Below the pieces are notes generated by a model. It was not told the origin of the DNA. It ran no database searches and was given only the letters and a program-made list of their open reading frames with translations. A stretch of DNA of 64,000 nt from contig NZ_JAMBOT010000017.1 in assembly GCF_023715725.1 (NCBI RefSeq), forward strand, positions 1 through 64,000, read 5' to 3'. The stretch's first letter is position 1, and each line of letters opens with the position of its first letter. The stretch comes from Paenibacillus pasadenensis (GTDB lineage: Bacteria > Bacillota > Bacilli > Paenibacillales > Paenibacillaceae). The translations under genes were made by a program, and so were the position numbers. Shown piece after piece: positions 35,394-43,425 of this stretch.

Positions 35394-35410
35394 ACGATAC
35401 CTCCATTCTC

Positions 35411-35453
35411 ATAGAAAGAGAACCCCTTGGAGCCGGAGCGGTTCCAAGGGGTT
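35411..35453 (-). terminator. Intrinsic terminator after rplL
   Basis: The minus strand shows GGAACCCCTTGGA, an 11-base loop and TCCAAGGGGTTC, then TCTTTCT. It separates rplJL from rsmC. The T-run is interrupted, so some read-through is likely. Confidence 0.85.
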
Positions 35454-35472
35454 CCAGTATGCCTAAGCAGTC

Positions 35473-35835
35473 TTATTTTACTTCTACAGCCGCGCCAGCT
35501 TCTTCGAGCTTTGCTTTCAGAGCTTCTGCGTCTTCTTTGGATACTTTTTCTTTGATTGCTTTTGGAGCGTTGTCTACGAGTTCTTTTGCTTCTTTCAGGC
35601 CCAGGCCCGTCAGCTCGCGAACAACTTTGATAACGTTGATTTTGGAAGCGCCAGCGCTCGTAAGGATTACGTCGAACTCGGATTGCTCAGCAACTTCTGC
35701 TGCGCCGCCGCCAGCAGCTACAACCGTAGGTGCAGCAGCTGTTACGCCGAATTCTTCTTCGATTGCTTTAACGAGATCGTTCAGTTCCAGAACGTTCATG
35801 CCTTTAATGGCTTCAAGGATTTGCTCTTTGCTCAT
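35473..35835 (-). CDS. rplL: 50S ribosomal protein L7/L12
   Basis: Stalk protein that recruits translation GTPases. The 120 aa have the N-terminal dimer helices MSKEQILEAIKGMNVLELND, an Ala/Gly-rich hinge near 38-50, and a C-terminal domain with KINVIKVVRELTGLGLKEAK. Confidence 0.98.
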   Translation of the reverse strand: MSKEQILEAIKGMNVLELNDLVKAIEEEFGVTAAAPTVVAAGGGAAEVAEQSEFDVILTSAGASKINVIKVVRELTGLGLKEAKELVDNAPKAIKEKVSKEDAEALKAKLEEAGAAVEVK

Positions 35836-35957
35836 GGTTGAACCTCCATATGGGTTTAGTTTTTTTGGTGTATCATAATCCGGCTAAGCCGGGATGCATT
35901 TGCTTTTAAGCCGTCCGTACTCCCCGCAAAGCGAAAAGGCGAACCTGCGATAAAAAC

Positions 35958-36467
35958 TTACGCTTGTGCTTCTGCCTCTTGCTTCTCGCCAACAGCTTTG
36001 ACCGCGAGGGCAAAGTTGCGCATAGGAGCTTGGAGGACGCTGAGGAGCATGGACAGGAGACCGTCGCGGGACGGAAGCTCTGCCAGTGCTTTGATTTGAG
36101 CCGCGTCAACGACTTGGCCTTCCAGAACGCCGCCTTTAAGTTTCAGAGCGTCGTTTTTCTTTGCGAAATCGTTGAGGATTTTAGCTGGAGCTACAACGTC
36201 GTCACCGCCGAAAGCGATGGCCGTTGGGCCTGTCAGCACCTCGTTCAGACCCGCCAGATCAGCGGATTCCGATGCACGACGAACGAGGGAGTTTTTAAGA
36301 ACTTGGAACTCGATGCCCGCTTCGCGAAGCTGCTTGCGCAGTTCCGTTACTTGAGCCACGTTCAGTCCGCGGTAGTCAGCAACAACCGTAGTCGTGCTGG
36401 CTTTCAGCTTGGAGGAGATCTCCTCCACTTGCTGTTGCTTGGACTCGATTACTTTTACATTTGCCAT
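35958..36467 (-). CDS. rplJ: 50S ribosomal protein L10
   Basis: Base of the L7/L12 stalk. The 169 aa from the ATG at 36467 (after GGGAGGTG) start MANVKVIESKQQQVEEISSK. TTTVVADYRGLNVAQVTELR is the family core, and a C-terminal helix binds L12 dimers. An open frame extending 69 bases upstream runs through the leader and is not used. The leader carries an L10-type regulatory RNA. Confidence 0.98.
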   Translation of the reverse strand: MANVKVIESKQQQVEEISSKLKASTTTVVADYRGLNVAQVTELRKQLREAGIEFQVLKNSLVRRASESADLAGLNEVLTGPTAIAFGGDDVVAPAKILNDFAKKNDALKLKGGVLEGQVVDAAQIKALAELPSRDGLLSMLLSVLQAPMRNFALAVKAVGEKQEAEAQA

Positions 36468-36537
36468 TTGTGTACACCTCCCGTAGTAATATCTCTTGCA
36501 TCCTTCGATCGGCTGACCTTCAACCTGCCGGTGCATG

Positions 36538-36645
36538 AATAAAGGCCTCCGCCAAGACAGCGAAGGCCATGATGGTACGTTTACGAGAAACGTTTATCAT
36601 AACACCTCGGTAGGAAATTAAGCCGCTTGGGCACCTACTGTCTTA
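36538..36645 (-). promoter_or_regulatory. L10 leader (ribosomal protein autoregulatory RNA)
   Basis: The minus strand reads ACAGTAGGTGCC, then GCTTAATTTCCTACCGAGG. This is the GTAGG/CCTAC stem with conserved flanks that I recall from the Bacillota L10 leader. Further on, GGCCTTCGC and GGCGGAGGCC form a hairpin followed by TTTATT, a candidate terminator. In this family L10 (with L12) binds the leader and lowers rplJL expression. Confidence 0.72.
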
Positions 36646-36679
36646 GGCATGCGTGTTCTAAAGTTAGGAATCGCAGCTC

Positions 36680-37372
36680 TTAGCGGAAGTTGGAAACGTT
36701 GACGCGAGCGCCAGGTCCCATCGTCGAAGATACAGCGATGTTTTTCAGGTAAACCCCTTTGGCGGATGCCGGCTTCGCACGGTTCAGAGCGTCAAGAAGC
36801 GCTTTGAGGTTTTCGTTCAGCTTTTCAGCGTCGAACGAAACTTTACCGATTGGAGCATGGATTTGACCTGCACGGTCAAGGCGGTATTCGATCTTACCGG
36901 CTTTGATCTCCTGAACAGCTTTGGTCACATCGAACGTTACCGTACCGGCTTTAGGGTTAGGCATAAGGCCTTTACCGCCGAGGATACGTCCAAGTTTACC
37001 GACTTCAGCCATCATGTCAGGCGTAGCCACGCAGACGTCGAATTCGAACCAGCCTTGCTGGATTTTGTTGATCATGTCTGCATCGCCGACAAAGTCAGCG
37101 CCTGCAGCTTCGGCTTCCTTCGCTTTTTCGCCTTTAGCGAAAACGAGGACGCGCTTTGTTTTACCAGTTCCGTGTGGCAGTACTACAACGCCACGAACGG
37201 CTTGGTCTTGTTTCCGCGGGTCAACGCCCAGACGGACTGCCACTTCGACGGACTCGTCGAATTTGGCGGATGCGGCTTTTTTCACGAGCTCGATTGCTTC
37301 AGCCGGCTCGTAAGTCGCTTCGCTGTTGATCAGCTTAGCGGCTTCTTGGTACTTCTTGCCATGCTTGGCCAT
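36680..37372 (-). CDS. rplA: 50S ribosomal protein L1
   Basis: L1 stalk protein that moves with the E-site tRNA. From the ATG at 37372 (after AAGGAGG) it is 230 aa, starting MAKHGKKYQEAAKLINSEAT. The RNA-binding domain has GKGLMPNPKAGTVTFDV. An upstream extension of 66 bases covers the ribosome binding site. The rplK-rplA gap holds two small hairpins. Confidence 0.98.
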   Translation of the reverse strand: MAKHGKKYQEAAKLINSEATYEPAEAIELVKKAASAKFDESVEVAVRLGVDPRKQDQAVRGVVVLPHGTGKTKRVLVFAKGEKAKEAEAAGADFVGDADMINKIQQGWFEFDVCVATPDMMAEVGKLGRILGGKGLMPNPKAGTVTFDVTKAVQEIKAGKIEYRLDRAGQIHAPIGKVSFDAEKLNENLKALLDALNRAKPASAKGVYLKNIAVSSTMGPGARVNVSNFR

Positions 37373-37436
37373 AATGAACTTCCTCCTTATGTGGTAAATA
37401 GCGGAACCGCCTCTTAGCAGCAGCTCCTCCCACAGC

Positions 37437-37476
37437 AAAACCGGGGGTTTTACTCAGGGCGGCGCTCTTCAGCGCC
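37437..37476 (-). promoter_or_regulatory. Two small hairpins between rplK and rplA
   Basis: AAAACC-GGG-GGTTTT (37437-37451 on the plus strand) and GGCGCT-CTTC-AGCGCC (37461-37476) are perfect stems. They lie just after rplK. L1 operators are common in this operon in bacteria, but a specific match was not established. Confidence 0.35.
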
Positions 37477-37489
37477 GGCTAGATTGGCA

Positions 37490-37915
37490 TTAGTCGACGA
37501 TTGTAACGCCCATGCTGCGAGCAGTACCTTCGACCATGCGCATTGCAGCTTCTACGGATGCAGCGTTAAGATCCTGCATTTTTTGTTCCGCGATTTCACG
37601 AACCTTGGAACGGTTAACCGTAGCGACTTTTTTCTTGTTCGGTTCGCCGGAACCCTTCTCGATGCCTGCTGCTACGCGGAGCAGTACGGCTGCCGGAGGA
37701 GTCTTCGTTTCGAACGTGAACGAGCGGTCTTCAAATACCGTGATAACAACCGGAATGATCAGGCCAGCCTGGTCTGCCGTACGAGCATTGAATTCCTTAC
37801 AGAACGCCATGATGTTGACGCCTGCTTGACCGAGTGCAGGACCGATTGGCGGAGCCGGGTTGGCTTTGCCAGCTGGAACTTGCAGCTTGACCAGTTTAAT
37901 GACTTTTTTTGCCAT
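37490..37915 (-). CDS. rplK: 50S ribosomal protein L11
   Basis: GTPase-associated-centre protein that senses uncharged tRNA with Rel. The 141 aa have the proline-rich N-terminal PAGKANPAPPIGPALGQAGV and the RNA-binding C-terminal domain ending ARSMGVTIVD. The thiostrepton-site prolines are present. Confidence 0.98.
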   Translation of the reverse strand: MAKKVIKLVKLQVPAGKANPAPPIGPALGQAGVNIMAFCKEFNARTADQAGLIIPVVITVFEDRSFTFETKTPPAAVLLRVAAGIEKGSGEPNKKKVATVNRSKVREIAEQKMQDLNAASVEAAMRMVEGTARSMGVTIVD

Positions 37916-37948
37916 GAGTTACACCTCCTGCGATCCAACTAGTAACCT

Positions 37949-37987
37949 GACGCGATCTCTCGCGTCCGCCCGTAGGACTAGGCCTAC
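37949..37987 (-). promoter_or_regulatory. Paired hairpins upstream of rplK
   Basis: On the minus strand GTAGG-CCTAGT-CCTAC is followed by GACGCGA-GAGA-TCGCGTC, a perfect 7-base stem capped by a GNRA tetraloop. They sit 34-72 bases before the rplK ATG. No T-run follows. An RNA-binding or stabilising role in the rplK-rplA message is plausible. Confidence 0.5.
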
Positions 37988-38009
37988 AGTGCCGGAAACA
38001 ACCGGTTCA

Positions 38010-38543
38010 TTATACCTTCTCAACCTGGGTGTAGTCAAGTTCAACCGGGGTTTCCCGTCCGAACATATTGACATGCACTTTGAGCTTGCTTTTGTCGAAT
38101 TGAATTTCTTCGATAACTCCGACAAAGTTAGCAAACGGACCAGCGGTCACGCGCACGGTTTCTTTCAGCTCGAATTCCATCTTCGGCTTAGGTTCGGACA
38201 TTCCCATGTGACCGAGAATAGCGTCAACCTCTTCCGGAAGCAGAGCGGTCGGCTTGGAGCCGGAGCCTGTCGAGCCTACGAAGCCTGTTACACCAGGCGT
38301 ATTGCGAACAACATACCACGAGTCGTCGGTTTGAATCATCTCAACCAGGACGTATCCCGGATAGACTTTGCGCATGACGGTTTTTTTCTTGCCGTCCTTA
38401 TTCACGATCTCTTCTTCCATCGGAACAAGCACGCGGAAGATCTTGTCCTCCATGCCCATCGATTCAACACGGCGCTCAAGGTTGGCTTTCACCTTGTTCT
38501 CATAACCTGAGTAAGTATGAACCACATACCATCTTTTTTCCAT
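38010..38543 (-). CDS. nusG: Transcription termination/antitermination protein NusG
   Basis: RNA polymerase elongation factor linking transcription to translation. The 177 aa have an NGN domain beginning MEKRWYVVHTYSGYENKVK, and a C-terminal KOW domain with ETVRVTAGPFANFVGVIEEI. It follows secE by 23 bases. Confidence 0.98.
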   Translation of the reverse strand: MEKRWYVVHTYSGYENKVKANLERRVESMGMEDKIFRVLVPMEEEIVNKDGKKKTVMRKVYPGYVLVEMIQTDDSWYVVRNTPGVTGFVGSTGSGSKPTALLPEEVDAILGHMGMSEPKPKMEFELKETVRVTAGPFANFVGVIEEIQFDKSKLKVHVNMFGRETPVELDYTQVEKV

Positions 38544-38566
38544 CCCAATCCACCTTTGGACCCTTC

Positions 38567-38776
38567 TTAAACGATCAGTTCAACCAGTTTAGAGATCCCG
38601 ATGTCAAGAAGCCAAAAGTAAATCGTCACAAACACGATCGTCACGAGCACGACGGTCGTATAGCTTGTCAACTCTTTACGGTTTGGCCAGCGAACTTTCT
38701 TAAGTTCAGCCCAACTGTCTGCGAAGAAACCGAATGTTGACCCGAAGTTTTGCTTAATCTTTGCAAGAAAAGCCAC
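38567..38776 (-). CDS. secE: Preprotein translocase subunit SecE
   Basis: Small clamp subunit of the SecYEG channel. At 69 aa it is the single-helix form. The amphipathic segment SWAELKKVRWPNRKELTSYT precedes one membrane helix (about 40-62). It starts with GTG at 38776, 7 bases after GGAGGTG. It lies between rpmG and nusG. Confidence 0.97.
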   Translation of the reverse strand: MAFLAKIKQNFGSTFGFFADSWAELKKVRWPNRKELTSYTTVVLVTIVFVTIYFWLLDIGISKLVELIV

Positions 38777-38794
38777 CTGAACCCACCTCCATGA

Positions 38795-38944
38795 CTATCT
38801 CGTCTCGCGGTGAGGAGTGTGCTCGTTGCAAAACTTGCAGAACTTCCTCATCTCCATACGGTCGGGGTGATTACGCTTGTTCTTGGTGTTCGTGTAATTC
38901 CGCTGCTTGCAGTTCGTGCAAGCCAGAGTGATGATTACTCGCAT
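38795..38944 (-). CDS. rpmG: 50S ribosomal protein L33, zinc form
   Basis: The 49 aa from the ATG at 38944 start MRVIITLACTNCKQRNYTNT, with CKFCNEHTPHRETR at the end. Two CxxC pairs bind zinc. GGGAGGTG precedes the ATG; the longer open frame upstream crosses that site. It opens the rpmG-secE-nusG unit. Confidence 0.97.
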   Translation of the reverse strand: MRVIITLACTNCKQRNYTNTKNKRNHPDRMEMRKFCKFCNEHTPHRETR

Positions 38945-39000
38945 TAAAGTCACCTCCCGGCACAATAATTGGTACTGCTCCACAACGTGCGAATGGACCC

Positions 39001-39018
39001 AAAAAGGCCTCAGGCCTG
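39001..39018 (-). terminator. Short attenuator-like hairpin upstream of rpmG
   Basis: On the minus strand AGGCC-TGA-GGCCT is followed by TTTTT. It lies about 20 bases downstream of the expected transcript start and 57 before rpmG. Position and form suggest premature termination, possibly controlled. Confidence 0.5.
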
Positions 39019-39036
39019 ATCCGAGTCACTCTCAGT

Positions 39037-39066
39037 ACCTTATCATACGGGATTCTCGCATGTCAA
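39037..39066 (-). promoter_or_regulatory. Promoter of rpmG-secE-nusG
   Basis: The minus strand reads TTGACA, 18 bases, TAAGGT, with TGA immediately before the -10 (TGn). The -35 is perfect and the -10 weaker. Confidence 0.55.
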
Positions 39067-39267
39067 TGTAATTCCTAGAGGCCCGAAAAGCCGGGAGCCC
39101 GCGCGGGGAGCGAGCAAACAGGCGTTTAGCAGCCGTGCCGCAGCTTCATCCGGCATCGGGTCCGGGCGCTGAGACGGCCGCTTACAGCCATTTGCCTTGC
39201 TGCAACCAGTATAGCCCGTAACTCCGGCTTCTTAAACCGCAAGGGACTGGTCCGCCCTAGTCTTCAT

Positions 39268-39288
39268 AAAAAAAGACCCCGAAGGGTC
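39268..39288 (-). terminator. Intrinsic terminator after sigH
   Basis: The minus strand shows GACCC-TTCG-GGGTC followed by seven T, a compact stem 20 bases beyond the sigH stop. Confidence 0.88.
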
Positions 39289-39308
39289 ATGCAGCCGATA
39301 AGCCGCAG

Positions 39309-39959
39309 TTATACGCTGACGTTGCGAAGCTCCAGGTATTTCTCCAGCTTGCGCTTAACGCGCTGCAGAGCGTTGTCAATTGACTTCACATGCCTGTCCA
39401 AATCAACCGCAATCTCCTGATAGGAGCGGCCGTCCAGATAAAGCATCAACACCTTGCGCTCAAGTTCGCTCAGAATCTCGGACATTTTGTCCTCAAGACC
39501 GACGAACTCCTCTTGATTGATGATAAGTTCTTCCGGGTCGCTCACTCTCGTGCCGCAGATGACATCAAGCAGCGTACGGTCGGAATCCTCGTCATAAATC
39601 GGCTTGTCCAGGGAAACGTACGAATTCAGCGGAATGTGCTTCTGCCGGGTTGCCGTCTTAATTGCCGTAATGATCTGCCGGGTGATGCAAAGCTCGGCGA
39701 ACGCTTTAAAAGAGGCGAGCTTGTCCCCGCGGAAATCGCGGATGGACTTGTAAAGCCCGATCATCCCCTCCTGAACGATGTCCTCCCGATCGGCGCCGAT
39801 CAGGAAGTAGGAACGGGCCTTCGCCCGCACAAAGTTCCGGTACTTGTTGATCAAGTATTCAAGAGCCTCGCTGTCGCCTATGCGCACCGCCTCGACGACA
39901 TCCTCGTCGGTCCGGCAGTCATAATCATGCGTACTCCATTCTTTGAGGTCGATGCTCAC
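39309..39959 (-). CDS. sigH: RNA polymerase sigma-H factor (early sporulation)
   Basis: Sigma-70 family factor that, in Bacillus, drives post-exponential and early sporulation genes. The 216 aa have region 2 with EGMIGLYKSIRDFRGDKLAS and the region 4 helix-turn-helix DGRSYQEIAVDLDRHVKSID. The GTG at 39959 follows GGAGGG by 7 bases. It lies downstream of rae1 with its own promoter and a terminator. Together with cwlD and disA it supports a spore-forming lifestyle. Confidence 0.95.
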   Translation of the reverse strand: MSIDLKEWSTHDYDCRTDEDVVEAVRIGDSEALEYLINKYRNFVRAKARSYFLIGADREDIVQEGMIGLYKSIRDFRGDKLASFKAFAELCITRQIITAIKTATRQKHIPLNSYVSLDKPIYDEDSDRTLLDVICGTRVSDPEELIINQEEFVGLEDKMSEILSELERKVLMLYLDGRSYQEIAVDLDRHVKSIDNALQRVKRKLEKYLELRNVSV

Positions 39960-40048
39960 AAACTATCCCTCCGGCCTTCAAAGCATGCATTTCTAGTCTA
40001 TTCATAAAAGGCTGATACCGGTCAATATTGCCAAAAAAGAATAAGCCA

Positions 40049-40078
40049 AGTATACAGGACGTCTCTTGACACCGTCAA
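40049..40078 (-). promoter_or_regulatory. Promoter of sigH
   Basis: The minus strand reads TTGACG, 18 bases, TATACT. The -35 lies within the dyad TTGAC-N3-GTCAA (40066-40078), which could bind a repressor. In Bacillus sigH is repressed by AbrB, but no AbrB site can be called by eye. A second candidate, TTGACC-17-AATAGA, lies closer to the gene. Confidence 0.6.
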
Positions 40079-40189
40079 TGCAAACGAGCGTTCTATTCCC
40101 ATTAGGAAATGCTATAATTGGGTTAAGATGGGTTGAAACCGTTTCACTGACGGCAATAAAACTGACATAATTGTAACGTTATTGTGAAC

Positions 40190-40711
40190 TTACTCCCCCC
40201 GGCGCATCCGTTCCAGCTTCATACGCGCCTCCAGGCTTAGATTCCCGTCGATGGAATTCCGTCCGCGCGGCTTCTCCTCCCGCAAGGAACGGGCAATCTG
40301 CTGCCGGTTCTGCTCCAGCTCCAGCTGCAGCTCCCGGGCGGACAGGCGCAGCGCGCCTTTGCCGAAGGCGACATGCTGCTCCACCGAATCTGAGGTTGCC
40401 ACATAGATGCTGCGGCTTCGCTTGCGGAGCTCTCCCGCCAGTCTCTCTATGCACTCATCGGCAGTTTCTTTCTCTTTTGTGAATACGACCGTAATTTTAT
40501 ACTGCTTGTATTCGGAACGGCTGCCGGGAACCTGATGCGCGTCGAACACCACGTAAACCGACATCCCCGTAAAACCTTGATAATCGGCGAGCAAATGAAG
40601 GAGCCTTTCCCTTGCCTCCTCCAGATTGCTTTCCTTCAGCCGTTCCAGCTCGGGCCACGCTCCGATAATGTTGTAACCGTCCACCAGCAGGACGTCCGGC
40701 TGACGGGTCAT
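40190..40711 (-). CDS. rae1: Ribosome-dependent mRNA endonuclease Rae1 (YacP, NYN domain)
   Basis: The 173-aa NYN/PIN-like nuclease begins with DVLLVDGYNIIGAWPEL (catalytic Asp). VYVVFDAHQVPGS near residue 54, FTKEKETADECIERLAG near 80 and IYVATSDSVEQH near 102 supply the other acidic residues. Bacillus Rae1 cleaves mRNAs in the ribosomal A site. It starts 6 bases after the rlmB stop and ends the cysE-cysS-mrnC-rlmB-rae1 run. Confidence 0.93.
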   Translation of the reverse strand: MTRQPDVLLVDGYNIIGAWPELERLKESNLEEARERLLHLLADYQGFTGMSVYVVFDAHQVPGSRSEYKQYKITVVFTKEKETADECIERLAGELRKRSRSIYVATSDSVEQHVAFGKGALRLSARELQLELEQNRQQIARSLREEKPRGRNSIDGNLSLEARMKLERMRRGE

Positions 40712-40717
40712 CGCCGG

Positions 40718-41503
40718 CTAAACGCCCCTGCGCTGCCGGACAACCTCGTACATGAGCACGCCAGCAGCAACGGAAGCGTTCAAGGAATTCAACTGGCCGA
40801 GCATCGGCAGCTTCACCAAAAAATCGCATTTTTCGCGAATCAGCCTGCCCATGCCCTTCGCCTCGTTGCCGATAACCAGCGCGAGCGGCAGGTTGAAGTC
40901 GGTCCGGTATACATCACCGCTGGCGCTCACATCGGCTCCTGCGATCCAAATGCCTTCCTGCTTCAGCATTTCAATCGTCTGAGCCAAATTAGTGACGCGC
41001 GCCACAGGCACATGCTCCGCTGCTCCGGCGGATGTTTTCCATACCGTTGCAGTCAAGCCGGCAGCCCGGCGCTTTGGAATAATGACGCCGTGCACACCGG
41101 TGCATTCCGCCGTTCTCAGGATGGAGCCGAGATTATGAGGGTCTTCGATCTCGTCCAAAATAAGCAGCAGCGGCGTTTGCCCGCTGGACTTGGCCCGCGC
41201 CAGCAGCTCGTCCACCTCAGCGTAGCGGTAAGCAGCCGCCTGAGCGACAACTCCCTGATGCTGAACCCCCAACCCTAGCTGGTCAAGCCGACGCTTATCG
41301 ACAAATTGCACAACGATGCCCGCATGTTTCGCCTCGGCAATAATAGGCGACACCGACTGTTTTTGCACCGTGTCGGCAATCCAAATTTTATTCAGCTCCC
41401 GGCCGGAGCGGAGTGCTTCGAGGACGGGATGTTTGCCTGCGATCCAATCCTGCCCCTGCTCTTGCTCCTGCTCCGTGTTTTGAGTCGTCCTGTTGTTAGC
41501 CAT
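40718..41503 (-). CDS. rlmB: 23S rRNA (guanosine-2'-O)-methyltransferase RlmB
   Basis: SPOUT (TrmH-family) methyltransferase. The N-terminal substrate domain has GKHPVLEALRSGRELNKIW. The knotted domain has LDEIEDPHNLGSILRTAE, LVIGNEAKGMGRL and KLPMLGQLNSLNASVAAGV (motifs 1-3). By homology it modifies G2251 of 23S rRNA, though this could be another TrmH-family site. I use the ATG at 41503 (261 aa), 7 bases after AAGGAG. It overlaps the mrnC stop by 8 bases. Confidence 0.94.
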   Translation of the reverse strand: MANNRTTQNTEQEQEQGQDWIAGKHPVLEALRSGRELNKIWIADTVQKQSVSPIIAEAKHAGIVVQFVDKRRLDQLGLGVQHQGVVAQAAAYRYAEVDELLARAKSSGQTPLLLILDEIEDPHNLGSILRTAECTGVHGVIIPKRRAAGLTATVWKTSAGAAEHVPVARVTNLAQTIEMLKQEGIWIAGADVSASGDVYRTDFNLPLALVIGNEAKGMGRLIREKCDFLVKLPMLGQLNSLNASVAAGVLMYEVVRQRRGV

Positions 41504-41954
41504 GCCCATTCTCCTTCCGGCGGTCTTCATCCCATTCCTTAAATACCGCCGACATCAATTCCCGGATTCTTTCGACCCGGCCTTTATAGTATAAAAATCC
41601 GATCAGGCATTCCATTGCCGTTGCCAGCCGGTAATCATGCGGGTCTGCATTTCGCGGCGGCTGCCCGGATTTTGTATTGCGCCCGCGGCGCACGACATCC
41701 TGCTCTTCCTCGCTCAGCTGCGGCGCCCATAACTCCAGCCACCGCCGCTGCGCTTTGGCGCTGACGATGCCGGTAGCCGCGCGGTGCAGCTGATTCGGCT
41801 TCAGCTGCACTCCAGCGATAAGATGCTGCCTGACCAGCAGCTCGAACACTGCGTCGCCGGCATACGCCAGCACGACGGGATTCAGCAGCTCCGGCGTTTT
41901 TGACGGCGGCTCGAACGGCAGCGGCTGCATGGTGGCTTCCGCATGTTCACTCAT
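41496..41954 (-). CDS. mrnC: Mini-ribonuclease III
   Basis: RNase III-like dimer without a double-stranded RNA-binding domain; in Bacillus it matures 23S rRNA ends. The 152 aa have LLNPVVLAYAGDAVFELLVR (catalytic Asp) and LATAMECLIGFLYYKGR (catalytic Glu). The ATG at 41954 overlaps the cysS stop (ATGA), so translation is coupled. An N-terminal leader of about 30 residues before the domain is unusual and Pro/Glu-rich. Confidence 0.95.
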   Translation of the reverse strand: MSEHAEATMQPLPFEPPSKTPELLNPVVLAYAGDAVFELLVRQHLIAGVQLKPNQLHRAATGIVSAKAQRRWLELWAPQLSEEEQDVVRRGRNTKSGQPPRNADPHDYRLATAMECLIGFLYYKGRVERIRELMSAVFKEWDEDRRKENGHG

Positions 41955-43423
41955 TTGCGCCGCCACCGGATGCCCTGCGGCGTATCCTCCAGAAGGATTC
42001 CCTGCTCCGCCAGCAGATCGCGAATCTCGTCGGCACGCTTCCAATTTTTGTCGGATCTCGCCTGTGTGCGCTCTGCAATAAGCGCGTCCACTTCCGCATC
42101 CAGAAGCCCCGCCGCTTCGGCGGAAGCCGGCAGAAGGCCGAGCACGCTGTTCATGGTATCCATTAGTCCTATCATCGCGTCAATCAAGCGGGCAGGCACA
42201 ACCGGCTGCTTGAGCAGTCCGTTCGCCTCCGCTACGAGCTCGAACAGAACGGTTATCGCATCCGGCGTATTAAAATCGTCGTCCATTTTGGACGTAAACC
42301 GCACGGTTAGCTCCCGAAGCCGGGCGTCCAGCGTCTCATCACCAGAGGAAGGCTCGTAGCGCAATGTGCCGACTGGCGCTCCAGCGTTAACCGTAAAGCC
42401 CGCCTCGTGAGAGCCGTCTGGCGATACCGCGTTCAGCCGGTGCTCCAGGTTAACGCGGCAATTGGCGATCCGTTCCACGCTGCCTAATGCCTGCTCTACC
42501 GTATCGTCGCTGAAATTCAGCGGCGCCCGGTAATGCCCGGAAAGCATAAAATAGCGAATCGCTTCCGGCTTGATGCGCTTCAACAGCTCGTTGACGGTTA
42601 CGCCGTTGCCGAGCGATTTCGACATTTTTTGATTGTCAATGTTAATAAATCCGTTATGCATCCAGTAATTCGAGAGCGGCTTGCCGGTCAGCGACTCCGA
42701 CTGGGCGCATTCGCATTCATGATGCGGGAACTGAAGATCGTTGCCGCCTCCATGGATGTCCAGCGTATCGCCCAGATACTGCCGCGCCATGGCGGAGCAT
42801 TCGATATGCCAGCCCGGACGGCCTGGCCCCCATGGGCTTTCCCAGCTGATTTCGCCCGGCTTGGCGCCTTTCCACAATACGAAGTCCTGCGGATCTTCCT
42901 TGCGCTCGTCGATGCCGATACGGATGCCAAGCTGCAGCTCCTCCATATTTTGATGGGACAGCTGGCCGTAATCCGCGAATGATTTTGTGCGGAAATACAC
43001 ATCGCCGGCGCTCGGATATGCGGCTCCTTTGCGAACCAATTCTTCAATAAAAGCGACGATTTGCGGGATATGCTCCGTCACACGCGGATTAAAAGTCGCC
43101 CGCTGTACGCCGAGCCCCTCTGTGTCCTCGTAAAAAGCCGCTATGAACCGCTCCGCCACCTCCGGCACCGTCGTGCCGAGCAGCTCCGCCTTGCGAATCA
43201 GCTTGTCGTCGACATCCGTAAAGTTGACCAGGAAGTTCACGTCGTAACCGACCGCTTCCAAATAACGGCGGACAACGTCGAAAAAGATCGCCGGCCGCGC
43301 ATTGCCAATATGAATGTAGTCGTAAACGGTCGGACCGCACACGTACATCTTTACTTTACCCGGTTCTTGGGGAATAAACGCTTCCCGTTTCCGGCTCATT
43401 GTATTGTAAATATGCAAACTCAT
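41951..43423 (-). CDS. cysS: Cysteinyl-tRNA synthetase
   Basis: Charges tRNA-Cys. The 490 aa show the class I motifs YIHIGNARPAIFFD near residue 36 and KMSKSLGNGVTV near 270. The zinc ligands are in MYVCGPTVYD and GWHIECSAMA. It follows cysE by 2 bases and overlaps mrnC. The operon is under a cysteine T-box, so low charging of tRNA-Cys should raise both synthesis of cysteine and of this enzyme. Confidence 0.98.
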   Translation of the reverse strand: MSLHIYNTMSRKREAFIPQEPGKVKMYVCGPTVYDYIHIGNARPAIFFDVVRRYLEAVGYDVNFLVNFTDVDDKLIRKAELLGTTVPEVAERFIAAFYEDTEGLGVQRATFNPRVTEHIPQIVAFIEELVRKGAAYPSAGDVYFRTKSFADYGQLSHQNMEELQLGIRIGIDERKEDPQDFVLWKGAKPGEISWESPWGPGRPGWHIECSAMARQYLGDTLDIHGGGNDLQFPHHECECAQSESLTGKPLSNYWMHNGFINIDNQKMSKSLGNGVTVNELLKRIKPEAIRYFMLSGHYRAPLNFSDDTVEQALGSVERIANCRVNLEHRLNAVSPDGSHEAGFTVNAGAPVGTLRYEPSSGDETLDARLRELTVRFTSKMDDDFNTPDAITVLFELVAEANGLLKQPVVPARLIDAMIGLMDTMNSVLGLLPASAEAAGLLDAEVDALIAERTQARSDKNWKRADEIRDLLAEQGILLEDTPQGIRWRRK

Positions 43424-43425
43424 CG

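Larger units (their letters stand above)
38945..39308. other. Intergenic region between sigH and rpmG
   Basis: These 364 bases hold the sigH terminator (39268-39288), the rpmG promoter (39037-39066) and a small terminator-like hairpin between promoter and gene (39001-39018). Bases 39070-39265 show no gene or clear signal. Confidence 0.7.

Noticed and set aside
40107..40146. Plus-strand TATAAT followed by a palindrome at the 3' end of rae1, suggesting an antisense promoter
   Set aside because: The -35 (TTCTAT, 16 bases) is poor and no gene lies downstream on that strand, so it is not listed as a promoter.
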